Shown here piece after piece: positions 47,356 to 54,448 of a DNA stretch of 64,000 bases. Numbering within the stretch: position 1 is the first letter of the stretch; each line of letters begins with the position of its first letter. The DNA lies in NCBI RefSeq assembly GCF_009933135.1, contig NZ_MAEH01000004.1:1-64000 (forward strand), given 5' to 3'. The translations under genes and the position numbers were made by a program. This stretch comes from Candidatus Enterococcus leclercqii (GTDB lineage Bacteria; Bacillota; Bacilli; Lactobacillales; Enterococcaceae). The notes under the pieces were generated by a model. That model worked only from the letters and a program-made list of their open reading frames with translations, was not told the DNA's origin and ran no database searches.

Positions 47356-47694
47356 ATGCCGAAGAACGAAAAAAAGGATCTCTTTTTAACTGCTTCTATA
47401 GCGATAATTGGGTTGACAGCAATATACTTTTCAAATGCACTTTTGAATAGTTTAGCGATATCGTTTTTATTAATCGGCATAATAGTCTTAACTACTCTAC
47501 CAGTTCAAATCAGAAAAAAGAAACAGCGCAGATTAATTACGGATTATTTAAATAGAATCGATACTACTTTACAAAAAAATATTTATGAAGCTACTCAAGT
47601 CACTCGGAACCAATTAAAAAATTATACTGTAATAGGAACTGGTATAGCATCTTCTAAGCTTTATAAAATTGAAGAAATCATATCAAAGATGTAG
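47356..47694 (+). CDS. Small membrane protein in bacteriocin operon
   Basis: 112 residues with AAGGAGGATGACT before the ATG. Two adjacent spans (about 12-30 and 33-50) are followed by a charged helical tail with QIRKKKQRRLITDYL. I do not recognise a family. Position before the two-peptide genes suggests an immunity or export helper, but this is context only. Confidence 0.65.
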   Translation: MPKNEKKDLFLTASIAIIGLTAIYFSNALLNSLAISFLLIGIIVLTTLPVQIRKKKQRRLITDYLNRIDTTLQKNIYEATQVTRNQLKNYTVIGTGIASSKLYKIEEIISKM

Positions 47695-47746
47695 ATTTGA
47701 ATACAATTTTCTCGTACCAAAAAATAAAAAATGGAGTGTGTTTGTT

Positions 47747-47974
47747 ATGAAAATAGGGGAAAAATTATCAACTTTGGAAATGAAAGTCGTTCAAGGAGGT
47801 GGCTCTTTTAAGGATCTTATATATGCTATGGGTGGCGGAGCTGCCGGTGGTGCAGCGTTGGGAGCGGCAATTTGCGCACCAACAGTAGTTGGTTCTCCAG
47901 CCTGTAGCGCTTCAGGAGCAATATACGGTGCAGTAGCTGGAGGATTTACAGCTGGGCTTGATTCAAAAAAATAA
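47747..47974 (+). CDS. Two-peptide bacteriocin candidate, first peptide
   Basis: This 75-residue precursor follows GGAGTGTGTTTGTT. The double-glycine leader MKIGEKLSTLEMKVVQGG is followed by a 57-residue mature peptide rich in Gly and Ala. Several GxxxG-type motifs (AMGGGAAGGAALGAA, GAVAGGFTAG) and two cysteines point to a class IIb pore-forming subunit, as in Blp/lactacin-F-like pairs. It does not match a named bacteriocin that I know. Confidence 0.78.
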   Translation: MKIGEKLSTLEMKVVQGGGSFKDLIYAMGGGAAGGAALGAAICAPTVVGSPACSASGAIYGAVAGGFTAGLDSKK

Positions 47975-47995
47975 AAGTAGATTGAGATGAAAAAA

Positions 47996-48193
47996 ATGAA
48001 ATACGAAATATTAGAATTGCACAATTTAAAAGATATTACAGGTGGTGGAAAAGCTACTAATACATTAACCGGTGGCTTAAGTGGTGCTGCAACGGGCGTA
48101 AAGTGGTGTACTGCTGGAGGACCGTGGGCTATGGCTGGTTGTGGTGTAATTGGAGGAATTATTGGAGGAGTTATCGGCTACAATGCTCCTTAA
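47996..48193 (+). CDS. Two-peptide bacteriocin candidate, second peptide
   Basis: This 65-residue precursor has leader MKYEILELHNLKDITGG and a 48-residue mature part with two cysteines (VKWCTAGG, MAGCGVIGG) and a GGIIGGVIG glycine-zipper end. An in-frame ATG at 47987 is an alternative start. It directly follows the first peptide and precedes a two-span immunity-like protein, the normal class IIb order. Confidence 0.78.
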   Translation: MKYEILELHNLKDITGGGKATNTLTGGLSGAATGVKWCTAGGPWAMAGCGVIGGIIGGVIGYNAP

Positions 48194-48380
48194 AAAAGGC
48201 AATGAAATAAAAGAACGGATGGAACCAGTAGATATTTTTGTTCTAGTAATTACATTTAGCTTATTCTTCTTTATTTTAAAGCCATACAAAAATACAGGGT
48301 CGCTAACTATTAAGATAGTTATTTTAGCAGTTGTACTACTTTTAAATATTCATTCAATTACAAAGAAAAGCCCAAAATAG
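48183..48380 (+). CDS. Putative immunity protein for the two-peptide bacteriocin
   Basis: The ATG at 48183 lies inside the end of the preceding peptide gene (11-base overlap). The 65 residues have two spans (VDIFVLVITFSLFFFILKP; IKIVILAVVLLLNIHSI), like small class IIb immunity proteins. The same overlapping arrangement is seen for the brochocin-like immunity gene at 51645-51803. A later ATG at 48219 is also possible. Confidence 0.65.
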   Translation: MLLKKGNEIKERMEPVDIFVLVITFSLFFFILKPYKNTGSLTIKIVILAVVLLLNIHSITKKSPK

Positions 48381-48438
48381 TATCGCTAGCTTAAAAGTGA
48401 TATTTCAAATAATATAATTTGGAAAGAAGGAATAGAAA

Positions 48439-48624
48439 ATGAAAAACGTGGAGAAAATCTCATTAGTAGAATTAAAAAAAGTAACCGGAGGAGCAACTTA
48501 CTATGGTAATGGTCTATACTGTAATTCAAAGAAGTGCTGGGTTGAATGGGGAATCACTGGAGGCTGTCTAGCCCAGTACGCAATTGGAGGCTGGCTTGGT
48601 GGTGCAGTGCCAGGAAAATGTTAG
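48439..48624 (+). CDS. Class IIa (pediocin-like) bacteriocin, divercin V41-like
   Basis: 61 residues with GGAAAGAAGGAATAG upstream. Leader [18 protein letters not shown] precedes a 43-residue peptide starting [20 protein letters not shown] and ending [12 protein letters not shown]. The YGNG box and four cysteines define the two-disulfide class IIa subgroup, and the ending closely recalls divercin V41 and enterocin A. The pediocin-box Val is Leu here. The target is expected to be the mannose PTS of Listeria and related bacteria. Confidence 0.93.
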   Translation: MKNVEKISLVELKKVTGGATYYGNGLYCNSKKCWVEWGITGGCLAQYAIGGWLGGAVPGKC

Positions 48625-48935
48625 ATCAAAGGGAACGATCAGCACAGAAAATTATTCATGATCTCTTCAACGATCTTGAAAAAAGCAAAGATAGCTCGTT
48701 TAAGGATATTCAAGATGTATTAATGAAAGTTTATCAAAAACTTGACGATCCTAAGATTGAACAGGCCCCACTGGTCAATCGGCTCGTGAATTACATTTCT
48801 TTTACTGCTATTACAAAAAAGCTCAAGTTTTCCTCTATGCAAAATGAATGGATAATGGAGCTAAGTACCATTGGAAGGAAAGCCGGGTTGAACGGAGTTT
48901 ACCGATCAGATTATGGTGATAAAAACCAATTTTAA
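48618..48935 (+). CDS. Class IIa bacteriocin immunity protein (EntA_Immun type)
   Basis: 105 residues, soluble and helical, starting at an ATG that overlaps the bacteriocin stop by seven bases. The pattern [14 protein letters not shown]...[11 protein letters not shown]...[11 protein letters not shown] is that of the four-helix-bundle immunity proteins that lock bacteriocin-bound Man-PTS. Adjacency to the class IIa gene fixes the call. Confidence 0.85.
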   Translation: MLDQRERSAQKIIHDLFNDLEKSKDSSFKDIQDVLMKVYQKLDDPKIEQAPLVNRLVNYISFTAITKKLKFSSMQNEWIMELSTIGRKAGLNGVYRSDYGDKNQF

Positions 48936-49234
48936 TCATTGAAAAAGCAGTAGGTTAAGAACTGAAGTGCCGCCGAGCTCACGGTAGGAAAATTCATCCA
49001 ATCTCTGATTTAGCTCCCTGCTTGACTGCCTACAGCTCTGCTAAAAAAAACATACTCCCCTTTCCCATCCAGGTATTCTTGAACAATTTCCAATTTGAAT
49101 TCAAAACTATATTTAGACATAAAAATACCGACCCCAAAAGCCTAGATTTTTGGTCTAACTTTTGGGGGGCGGTTCAAATTATCTATTTTTTTATTTTTAG
49201 GAAATAATTGGAAAAACGAATTGATAAAATAAAT
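48936..49234. other. Intergenic tail of the plus-strand bacteriocin operon
   Basis: No gene. A strong terminator (49127-49173) ends the operon. Confidence 0.6.
49127..49173 (+). terminator. Terminator of the plus-strand bacteriocin operon
   Basis: ACCGACCCCAAAAG pairs with CTTTTGGGGGGCGGT around a 16-base loop, followed by a long T-rich tract. Confidence 0.85.
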
Positions 49235-49573
49235 AAGATATAACTTGCGACGAACTGTAATTTCAAAAAATCACTACTTTTAGTGGTAGAAAAAAGTATG
49301 ATGTCTTTTTCGATTATTTTCATCAATTACTATATTTCAAAGTAGATTTTAACTCATATACGTTCTCTCACATATCGTAGATTTTCAGAGGTTTTATTTG
49401 ATTCTAAAGAAACAATCAAGTTGCTAATCTATCACGACAATTTAGAAAAGAACCACTTTTTACGTTTTAGGATAGTTTTTTATTGTCTTGAGATAAAAAA
49501 CAAATAGAAAAGAAATCAGTAGTATCTTGTACATGTAACATAAATCTTTTGAGAGGAAGTTTTATTATGCAAA
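49235..49573 (+). repeat. Left arm of ~340-bp inverted repeat carrying a regulated promoter
   Basis: Nearly identical, on the opposite strand, to 52218-52560; I see only a few substitutions and single-base indels. It contains an operator pair (49464-49496), a promoter and the ribosome site, and ends a few codons into the downstream bacteriocin leader (ATGCAAAA). Confidence 0.9.
49464..49496 (+). promoter_or_regulatory. LytTR direct-repeat operator, site 4 (peptide + S41 operon)
   Basis: GTTTTAGGATAG and GTCTTGAGATAA are 21 bases apart, with TAGTAT 24 bases beyond. Identical to site 5 in the other repeat arm. Confidence 0.7.
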
Positions 49574-49785
49574 ACTTGAAAGAACTAAGTCATTTGAAAT
49601 TGACTAAAATCAGTGGGGGTGGAGTTACACCTCCCAAAGGTGCCTTTTTTAATCCTGATGGGAAAACTAATCCTTACGATATGGCATTAGGTGGCACTAC
49701 CTATCCCCATCAAGGCGCCTGCCCAATTGATTCCGATACACTTGGTTACATCGGTGGCGGTCAGAACCTTTGTCGTAAAAGATAG
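49567..49785 (+). CDS. Novel double-glycine peptide paired with an S41 peptidase
   Basis: 72 residues with GAGAGGAAGTTTTATT upstream. Leader MQNLKELSHLKLTKISGG gives a 54-residue mature peptide starting GVTPPKGAFF. Unlike its neighbours the mature part is hydrophilic, rich in Gly/Pro/Asp/Thr, with two cysteines (GACPID, QNLCRKR) and no obvious membrane helix. I know no bacteriocin family like it. It is the first gene of a regulated operon whose second gene encodes an S41 peptidase. Confidence 0.75.
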   Translation: MQNLKELSHLKLTKISGGGVTPPKGAFFNPDGKTNPYDMALGGTTYPHQGACPIDSDTLGYIGGGQNLCRKR

Positions 49786-49820
49786 AATCATCTGTTTAAT
49801 TTATCTGTAGGAGCAGCATT

Positions 49821-50846
49821 ATGCGTATCAAAAAATATCTAAGTTTTATCAGCGGTATCGGGATCATTATTTTTTGTTCTCTTTCTCTATTTTGGATACA
49901 TCCGAAATCAATTGATCCCCGTGGATATGAAATTTTTTCTACTCTATCACAATACGAAATTATCAACGATCAACCCACATGGAAAACTATTTCAAAACTA
50001 ACTAGTTACGGGAAAAAAATAAATAATGTAGATGATTGGAATGGGTTGCTTTATAGTATCAATAAACATAGCTCTTTAGTGAAAATTACTTCTGATGAAG
50101 AGTTTCAAACATTCGAAAATAGTAATTTCCCTACAATCTCAAAATATAAAAACTTGACAATCATCAACATTCCAAGTGCATACAGTCCAGACGATAAGAA
50201 CTTTTTAGAATATTATGCTTCTACACTTGCTAAACTGATTAATCACGCATCAGGAAATATTGTTTTAAATCTATCTAATAATCACGGAGGCGCTCGAGAA
50301 CCAATGATTCTTGGTACCAGTTCTTTGATTCCTGATGGTGTACTTTTTAACGAAATAGACAACCACAGAAATAGATACCCTGTATTATTAAAAAATGCTC
50401 AACTACTCGGAGGTATTCCTGGCACTATCAATACGTTATCTACATCTTGGCTTCCTTCACAACAAGAAAAAATCTTAAATCAAAAAGTCGCTGTTATAAC
50501 AAATGATAAAACTTCCAGCGCAGCAGAAAGCCTTATACTAGCACTACGAAATAATCCTAACGTAAGAGTTTTTGGCCTCCCATCCGCCGGTTATACTTCA
50601 GTTAATATGAATCGCTTTTTTTCTAATCATAACTCAAAGGAGCTTTGGTGGCTTATTTACACCGTAGGGTATTATGAAGTTAACTTCCCAATAAATGGAC
50701 AGTGTATTTTTAATAACCAACCCATTCCTCCAGATTATAAGGTCGATTTTTCATTACTAAAGGATAGTGATCAAGATCTTCTATCTTCTCAAGGAACAGA
50801 TAACTTGTTAGAAACTATTAATAACTGGTTTGTTTCCGACTCCTGA
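49821..50846 (+). CDS. Membrane-anchored S41-family serine peptidase
   Basis: This 341-residue protein has one N-terminal signal-anchor span (about 7-26), placing the enzyme outside the membrane. The S41 core is present: VLNLSNNHGGAREPM, the catalytic Ser in NDKTSSAAESLILALR (Ser232/233) and FGLPSAGYTS, typical of the IRBP/tricorn-like branch rather than CtpA. No PDZ domain is evident. It lies 35 bases after the GG-peptide gene and GTAGGAGCAGCATT precedes its ATG. Possible roles are processing of, or self-protection against, that peptide; neither is shown. Confidence 0.8.
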   Translation: MRIKKYLSFISGIGIIIFCSLSLFWIHPKSIDPRGYEIFSTLSQYEIINDQPTWKTISKLTSYGKKINNVDDWNGLLYSINKHSSLVKITSDEEFQTFENSNFPTISKYKNLTIINIPSAYSPDDKNFLEYYASTLAKLINHASGNIVLNLSNNHGGAREPMILGTSSLIPDGVLFNEIDNHRNRYPVLLKNAQLLGGIPGTINTLSTSWLPSQQEKILNQKVAVITNDKTSSAAESLILALRNNPNVRVFGLPSAGYTSVNMNRFFSNHNSKELWWLIYTVGYYEVNFPINGQCIFNNQPIPPDYKVDFSLLKDSDQDLLSSQGTDNLLETINNWFVSDS

Positions 50847-50890
50847 TGTATCTGTAGATCCAAAACAAAGATTTTCTATATTAAAATCAG

Positions 50891-50945
50891 AAACAAGGGT
50901 CAGAATCCCTATTTGAAAAGATAGAGGGTTGCATGCTCCTTGTTT
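50891..50945 (+). terminator. Terminator of the peptide + S41 operon
   Basis: AAACAAGG/CCTTGTTT outer stem with an inner AATCCCTAT/ATAGAGGGTT stem, 45 bases after the S41 stop. Confidence 0.7.
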
Positions 50946-51043
50946 CTTTATGGTTTAAAAGATAGAGTCAAAGGAGTTTTCTTTTTTATTTACCCAAATA
51001 GTTTGTTCTATACAATATTTCCCTAGCTTCTCGTAAGGGAAAA

Positions 51044-51154
51044 ATGAAGAATTTTTTAGGCTCTCCAATCATTTGGATTATTTTTCAATTGATTCTTATC
51101 ATCTTAATCCGATTGATTCCCATTCAACCTAGCATTTCTTCCAATAATCTCTAG
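51044..51154 (+). pseudogene. Possible remnant of a membrane immunity protein
   Basis: A 36-residue frame (starting MKNFLGSPIIWIIFQ) has AAGGGAAAA upstream and one strong span, then stops. Downstream bases 51155-51366 contain further hydrophobic fragments in other frames (for example IILVMTLYYFTFNIYSF). Together they look like a decayed polytopic protein, perhaps CPBP-type immunity, but no diagnostic motif remains. Confidence 0.35.
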
Positions 51155-51326
51155 TACAACAATACATTTAATTTGCTTGGTAGTAATTTAGCCTTAATTC
51201 TTTTGTCATGTACCTTACAAATGGAGATAAATTAGCTTAAGGCTAGACAATACCCAAATAGAGCCACCACCATTATTTTAGTAATGACTCTATATTATTT
51301 TACTTTTAACATTTATTCATTTGTAG

Positions 51327-51461
51327 TTACTTTTTTATTGATTGCTGCTGTTCATTTGTATCAATGACAGATTCTGCTGCAAAAACAGTTTGTGGCAGGT
51401 AAGCTGAGAAAATTGATACTATAATTAGTACACTTATTGCTGCTTTGACAATTTTTTTCAA
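51327..51461 (-). CDS. Small secreted peptide with Sec signal
   Basis: A TTG-started 44-codon frame with GAAGGTGTTCG upstream. MKKIVKAAISVLIIVSIFSA is a signal peptide ending TVFA-AES; only about 15 residues follow (VIDTNEQQQSIKK). It lies beyond the terminator of the brochocin-like operon. It may be a truncated secreted protein (for example another thioredoxin-like helper) or a real small peptide. Confidence 0.45.
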   Translation of the reverse strand: MKKIVKAAISVLIIVSIFSAYLPQTVFAAESVIDTNEQQQSIKK

Positions 51462-51525
51462 AACGAACACCTTCAATTTTTTCAATTAATTGAATTATTA
51501 GCTAATAAATCGTTAAAAAAATAGA

Positions 51526-51570
51526 AATCTGCATCATAGAACGTCTCAATACAAATCCATGATGCAGATT
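51526..51570 (-). terminator. Terminator of the brochocin-like operon
   Basis: A 12-bp perfect stem AATCTGCATCAT/ATGATGCAGATT with a T-rich exit on the minus strand, 75 bases after the immunity gene stop. Confidence 0.8.
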
Positions 51571-51644
51571 AATTTCTCAAAAAATTTTAAGTTAGTAACA
51601 ATTTGTCTTTATTCTGTTCTCTAAAATGTAAATGACATTATCTA

Positions 51645-51803
51645 TCAAGTTAGAATACTCCAGAAAAATTCATAGATAATCAAGAAGATTGCTATGGTAA
51701 CTGTTACATTCAATTTTTTTTTTGAAGGTAAATCTTTCTTCTTTAGATAGTTGCCGACTGCAATTAAAGAGATTACAGCAGAGAAAATTAATGCTTTTAC
51801 CAT
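51645..51803 (-). CDS. Brochocin-C-type immunity protein
   Basis: The ATG at 51803 overlaps the end of the second peptide gene by seven bases. The 52-residue protein has two spans (ALIFSAVISLIAVGNYL; VTVTIAIFLIIYEFFW) separated by a Lys-rich loop, like BrcI of Brochothrix in size and position. The identification rests mainly on the adjacent brochocin-like peptides. Confidence 0.78.
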   Translation of the reverse strand: MVKALIFSAVISLIAVGNYLKKKDLPSKKKLNVTVTIAIFLIIYEFFWSILT

Positions 51804-51979
51804 TGATCCCAAATACTTCCAATAGCTCCTGTCAGACAACCCCCACCGGCTCCACCAAGTCCGCCTAACGCACCACCAATTACGGCACCACCAACACAAG
51901 AACCACCTACACTACCCCAGTTGATTTTTCCCCCAATTACTTTCAACATTTCTTCTTGATTTAGTATTTCTTTTTTCAT
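51797..51979 (-). CDS. Brochocin-C-like two-peptide bacteriocin, peptide B
   Basis: 60 residues: leader MKKEILNQEEMLKVIGG and a 43-residue mature peptide beginning KINWGSVGGSCVGGA and ending GAIGSIWDQW. From memory this differs from BrcB of brochocin-C at about two positions. It has two cysteines and a central glycine-zipper. AGGAGGAGCTATTA precedes the ATG; it lies 12 bases after peptide A. Confidence 0.92.
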   Translation of the reverse strand: MKKEILNQEEMLKVIGGKINWGSVGGSCVGGAVIGGALGGLGGAGGGCLTGAIGSIWDQW

Positions 51980-51991
51980 TAATAGCTCCTC

Positions 51992-52225
51992 CTAATTCCC
52001 CAATAGTCCACCAATACATGCGGCTGAACCGCCAATTACTCCAAAATGTGCACCGACGAATGCTCCCGGGATAGCACCTAATCCAGCAGCTAATCCACCA
52101 CCAGCTGCTCCAGCTACTGTTCCCGCTCCTATCCCTTTACCAATGTCTTTTAGACAATCTTTTGAACTATACCCCCCCATTAATTGTTTCATTTCTTGTT
52201 CATTTAGTTTTTGAAACTTTTGCAT
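51992..52225 (-). CDS. Brochocin-C-like two-peptide bacteriocin, peptide A
   Basis: 77 residues: leader MQKFQKLNEQEMKQLMGG and a 59-residue mature peptide starting YSSKDCLKDIGKGIGAG and ending CIGGLLGN. As far as I recall the mature part is identical to BrcA of brochocin-C. The ATG at 52225 has GAGAGGGAGCTTTATT upstream; a TTG at 52243 is in frame but less likely. It is expressed from the promoter in the right arm of the inverted repeat. Confidence 0.92.
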   Translation of the reverse strand: MQKFQKLNEQEMKQLMGGYSSKDCLKDIGKGIGAGTVAGAAGGGLAAGLGAIPGAFVGAHFGVIGGSAACIGGLLGN

Positions 52226-52560
52226 AATAAAGCTCCCTCTCAAAAAGATTTATGTTACATATACAAGATACTACTGATTTCTTTTCTATTTGCTTTTTTA
52301 TCTCAAGACAATAAAAAACTATCCTAAAACGTAAAAAGTGGTTCTTTTCTAAATTGTCGTGATAGATTAGCAACTTGATTGTTTCTTTAGAATCAAATAA
52401 AACCTCTGAAAATCTACGATATGTGAGAGAACGGTATATGAGTTAAAATCTACTTTGAAATATAGTAATTGATGAAAATAATCGAAAAAGACATCATACT
52501 TTTTTCTACCACTAAAAGTAGTGATTTTTTGAAATTACAGTTCGTCGCAAGTTATATCTT
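52218..52560 (-). repeat. Right arm of ~340-bp inverted repeat carrying a regulated promoter
   Basis: Opposite-strand near-duplicate of 49235-49573. It drives the brochocin-like operon leftward. Its outer edge (52560) coincides with the point where integrase-like sequence begins. Confidence 0.9.
52298..52330 (-). promoter_or_regulatory. LytTR direct-repeat operator, site 5 (brochocin-like operon)
   Basis: Minus-strand GTTTTAGGATAG and GTCTTGAGATAA are 21 bases apart, the same as site 4. Confidence 0.7.
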
Positions 52561-52900
52561 AAAAAAATGGCAATTAAATCAAAAAGAATTTATGTTGCAC
52601 ATTGGATTAACCAATCCTGAAATGATTTTTTGCGGTATTTATAAACAAATCGTAACTCATCATGCTATCTATGTACGGTTACAAACAATTACCGAAAAAG
52701 CTGGAGTTCCCTTTCTAGGTATCCATGTGACAAGGCATACACATGCTAGCCTTCTTCTAGACGCTGGTGCATCATTAAAGGACGTACAAGATCGACTAAG
52801 ACATGCTTCAATCAAAATTACAATGGATACTTATGGTCATCTAAGTAAAGAGACAAAAGTCCAAACTGTTAATAAATTTGTTCAACATCTTAATGCTTGA
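52561..52900 (+). pseudogene. Tyrosine integrase, C-terminal remnant
   Basis: The frame covers only the C-terminal catalytic part of a phage-type integrase: HVTRHTHASLLLDAG (His-x-x-Arg-His box), LRHASIKITMDTYGHLS (including the Tyr nucleophile) and an ordinary end. The N-terminal ~240 residues are missing, and the open frame extends upstream only by chance into the inverted-repeat arm (ATG at 52469). It is likely the relic of the enzyme that brought the island. Confidence 0.85.
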
Positions 52901-52906
52901 TAATCT

Positions 52907-52918
52907 AATGGCATTCAA
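52907..52918. other. Candidate right attachment-site remnant of the island
   Basis: AATGGCATTCAA lies 6 bases after the integrase stop and matches 41172-41183. A second TGGCATTCAA follows at 52921-52930. Integrase-proximal direct repeats are usual for attP-derived ends. Confidence 0.4.
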
Positions 52919-52943
52919 TTTGGCATTCAAAAAAGAAGAAAAA

Positions 52944-52976
52944 GGGCAGAATCCCTATATACTAAGGATTCTGCCC
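52944..52976 (-). terminator. Terminator of the ireB-ruvX-DUF1292 operon
   Basis: GGGCAGAATCC/GGATTCTGCCC stem with a T-rich exit on the minus strand, directly after the DUF1292 stop. The island begins immediately beyond it. Confidence 0.85.
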
Positions 52977-52986
52977 TCTAAAATTC

Positions 52987-53319
52987 TTATTCTTCTTCTT
53001 CTGCCATAAACGTATTAAAGACTTCTTCAATCATGTCCCATTCGGCTTCAGTTTCGATTTGTTGCAGTTCGCCTTCTGTGCCTTCTTCGTTTTCCAAATA
53101 TGCGTAAGCTTGAAGCTCTACGTCTTCTTCTTCGGAAACACCTGCTGGATACAACAGGACATAGTTTTTACCGAATTCTTCCTGACCATCGATTGTCAAA
53201 AGAATTTCGTATAAGGTTTCATTGCCTTGGTCGTCCACCAAAGTGATATGTTCATGTCCTTCGTGGTCATGATCGTGGTTATGGTCGTGGTTATGGTCGT
53301 GATGATTGTGTTCTGCCAT
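52987..53319 (-). CDS. DUF1292 family protein with His-rich N-terminus
   Basis: 110 acidic residues. DUF1292 core: [19 protein letters not shown] and YVLLYPAG. It follows ruvX in most Lactobacillales. The first 24 residues are an HNHDHDH repeat run that could bind divalent metal. AGGAGAGCTTATC precedes the ATG. Function unknown. Confidence 0.85.
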   Translation of the reverse strand: MAEHNHHDHNHDHNHDHDHEGHEHITLVDDQGNETLYEILLTIDGQEEFGKNYVLLYPAGVSEEEDVELQAYAYLENEEGTEGELQQIETEAEWDMIEEVFNTFMAEEEE

Positions 53320-53534
53320 GATAAGCTCTCCTTTTTAAGTGTTTCGACACGCGGTCTGCGGTCTTGCCCCAACAGAAGTTCTGTCGATAACACCCGCAAT
53401 GCACATCTCAAATTCACTTTAATTATACTATTTGATTGTGAAATAAACATGAACCGAGACTGCTGAATCTATGAAAAAAAATCTTGTTTGTAGTCACTTC
53501 TCTATAGATTTGGCAATCGTTTCAGTTTACAAGG

Positions 53535-53969
53535 TCATGACAAAAATCCGCCACTGGCCCGATCCAAGTAGTTCTGTAGGATCATCACTGCGGCAACTTT
53601 GTCGATGACTTTTTTTCGTTTGGCACGGGAAGTGTTGGCTTGTTCCACCAGCATCCGCTCTGCTTGAACGGTAGTTAGACGCTCATCTTGATAGTCTACC
53701 GGCAAACCGAATAATTCAGCGATTTTTTCTCCGTAGGCCATAGACGCTTCTGCTCGCGGACCGATGGAGTTGTTCATGTTTTTAGGCAGACCGACGACGA
53801 ATTTTTCGACTTCATATTCTTTTACCAACTCCCCTAAACGAGCAAAGCCGAATTCGCCTTCGTCTTCATTGATGCGAATGATCTCAATTCCTTGTGCAGT
53901 CCACCCCATCAGATCACTGACCGCCACCCCCACGGTTCGGGAGCCGACGTCTAATCCCATGATCCGCAT
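53535..53969 (-). CDS. ruvX: Putative Holliday junction resolvase RuvX (YqgF)
   Basis: The 144-residue RNase-H-fold protein has [14 protein letters not shown] at the N-terminus, VVGLPKNMN in the middle and [15 protein letters not shown], the family's catalytic segments. YqgF proteins act in rRNA maturation and possibly junction resolution. The ATG overlaps the ireB stop by one base. Confidence 0.92.
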   Translation of the reverse strand: MRIMGLDVGSRTVGVAVSDLMGWTAQGIEIIRINEDEGEFGFARLGELVKEYEVEKFVVGLPKNMNNSIGPRAEASMAYGEKIAELFGLPVDYQDERLTTVQAERMLVEQANTSRAKRKKVIDKVAAVMILQNYLDRASGGFLS

Positions 53970-54235
53970 TACAGGTTAATCCCGTGGTTGCCCAGATAAT
54001 AGCGAATCAAGACTTCCATAATTTCATCTCGTTCGTGACGACGAATCAAGTTACGGGCATCCCGGTAGCGAGGGATATAAGCCGGGTCTCCGGAAAGCAG
54101 GTACCCGACGATCTGGTTGATGGGATTGTAACCTTTTTCTTCCAACGCTTTGTAGACGATTGCCAAAGTTTCGCTGATTTCTTTTTTGCGACTGTCGTCA
54201 AAATCAAAACGTACTGTTTCATCTGTATAGCCCAT
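53969..54235 (-). CDS. ireB: IreB family regulatory phosphoprotein
   Basis: 88 residues starting [10 protein letters not shown]. Thr4 and Thr7 match the sites phosphorylated by the PASTA kinase IreK in Enterococcus faecalis, where IreB lowers cephalosporin resistance. The remainder ([27 protein letters not shown]) is the DUF965 core. First gene of ireB-ruvX-DUF1292. AGAGGTGTAAAGC precedes the ATG. Confidence 0.93.
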   Translation of the reverse strand: MGYTDETVRFDFDDSRKKEISETLAIVYKALEEKGYNPINQIVGYLLSGDPAYIPRYRDARNLIRRHERDEIMEVLIRYYLGNHGINL

Positions 54236-54448
54236 GCTTTACACCTCTTTTGATTATTTTAGTGAAAAAATGCGGAAAACCCGCGATTTTTCAGAAATTT
54301 AACTATGGGTTTTTCCTATGTTAATTGTACTTCATCCCACTGTAAACTACAAACAAATGATTATCTACAAACTGCAAGATTACCGATTTTTCCTTGACAA
54401 TACAAGACAGCCGTCCGAATAATCTACAAAGATTTTTAGAAAATGCGG

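Noticed and set aside
48936-49207. 61-codon plus-strand frame at 49022-49207
   Set aside because: It contains the operon terminator hairpin and has no ribosome site.
52469-52560. N-terminal part of the open frame leading into the integrase remnant
   Set aside because: This part lies in the inverted-repeat arm, whose other copy is promoter DNA. The frame is a chance fusion, not a native integrase N-terminus.
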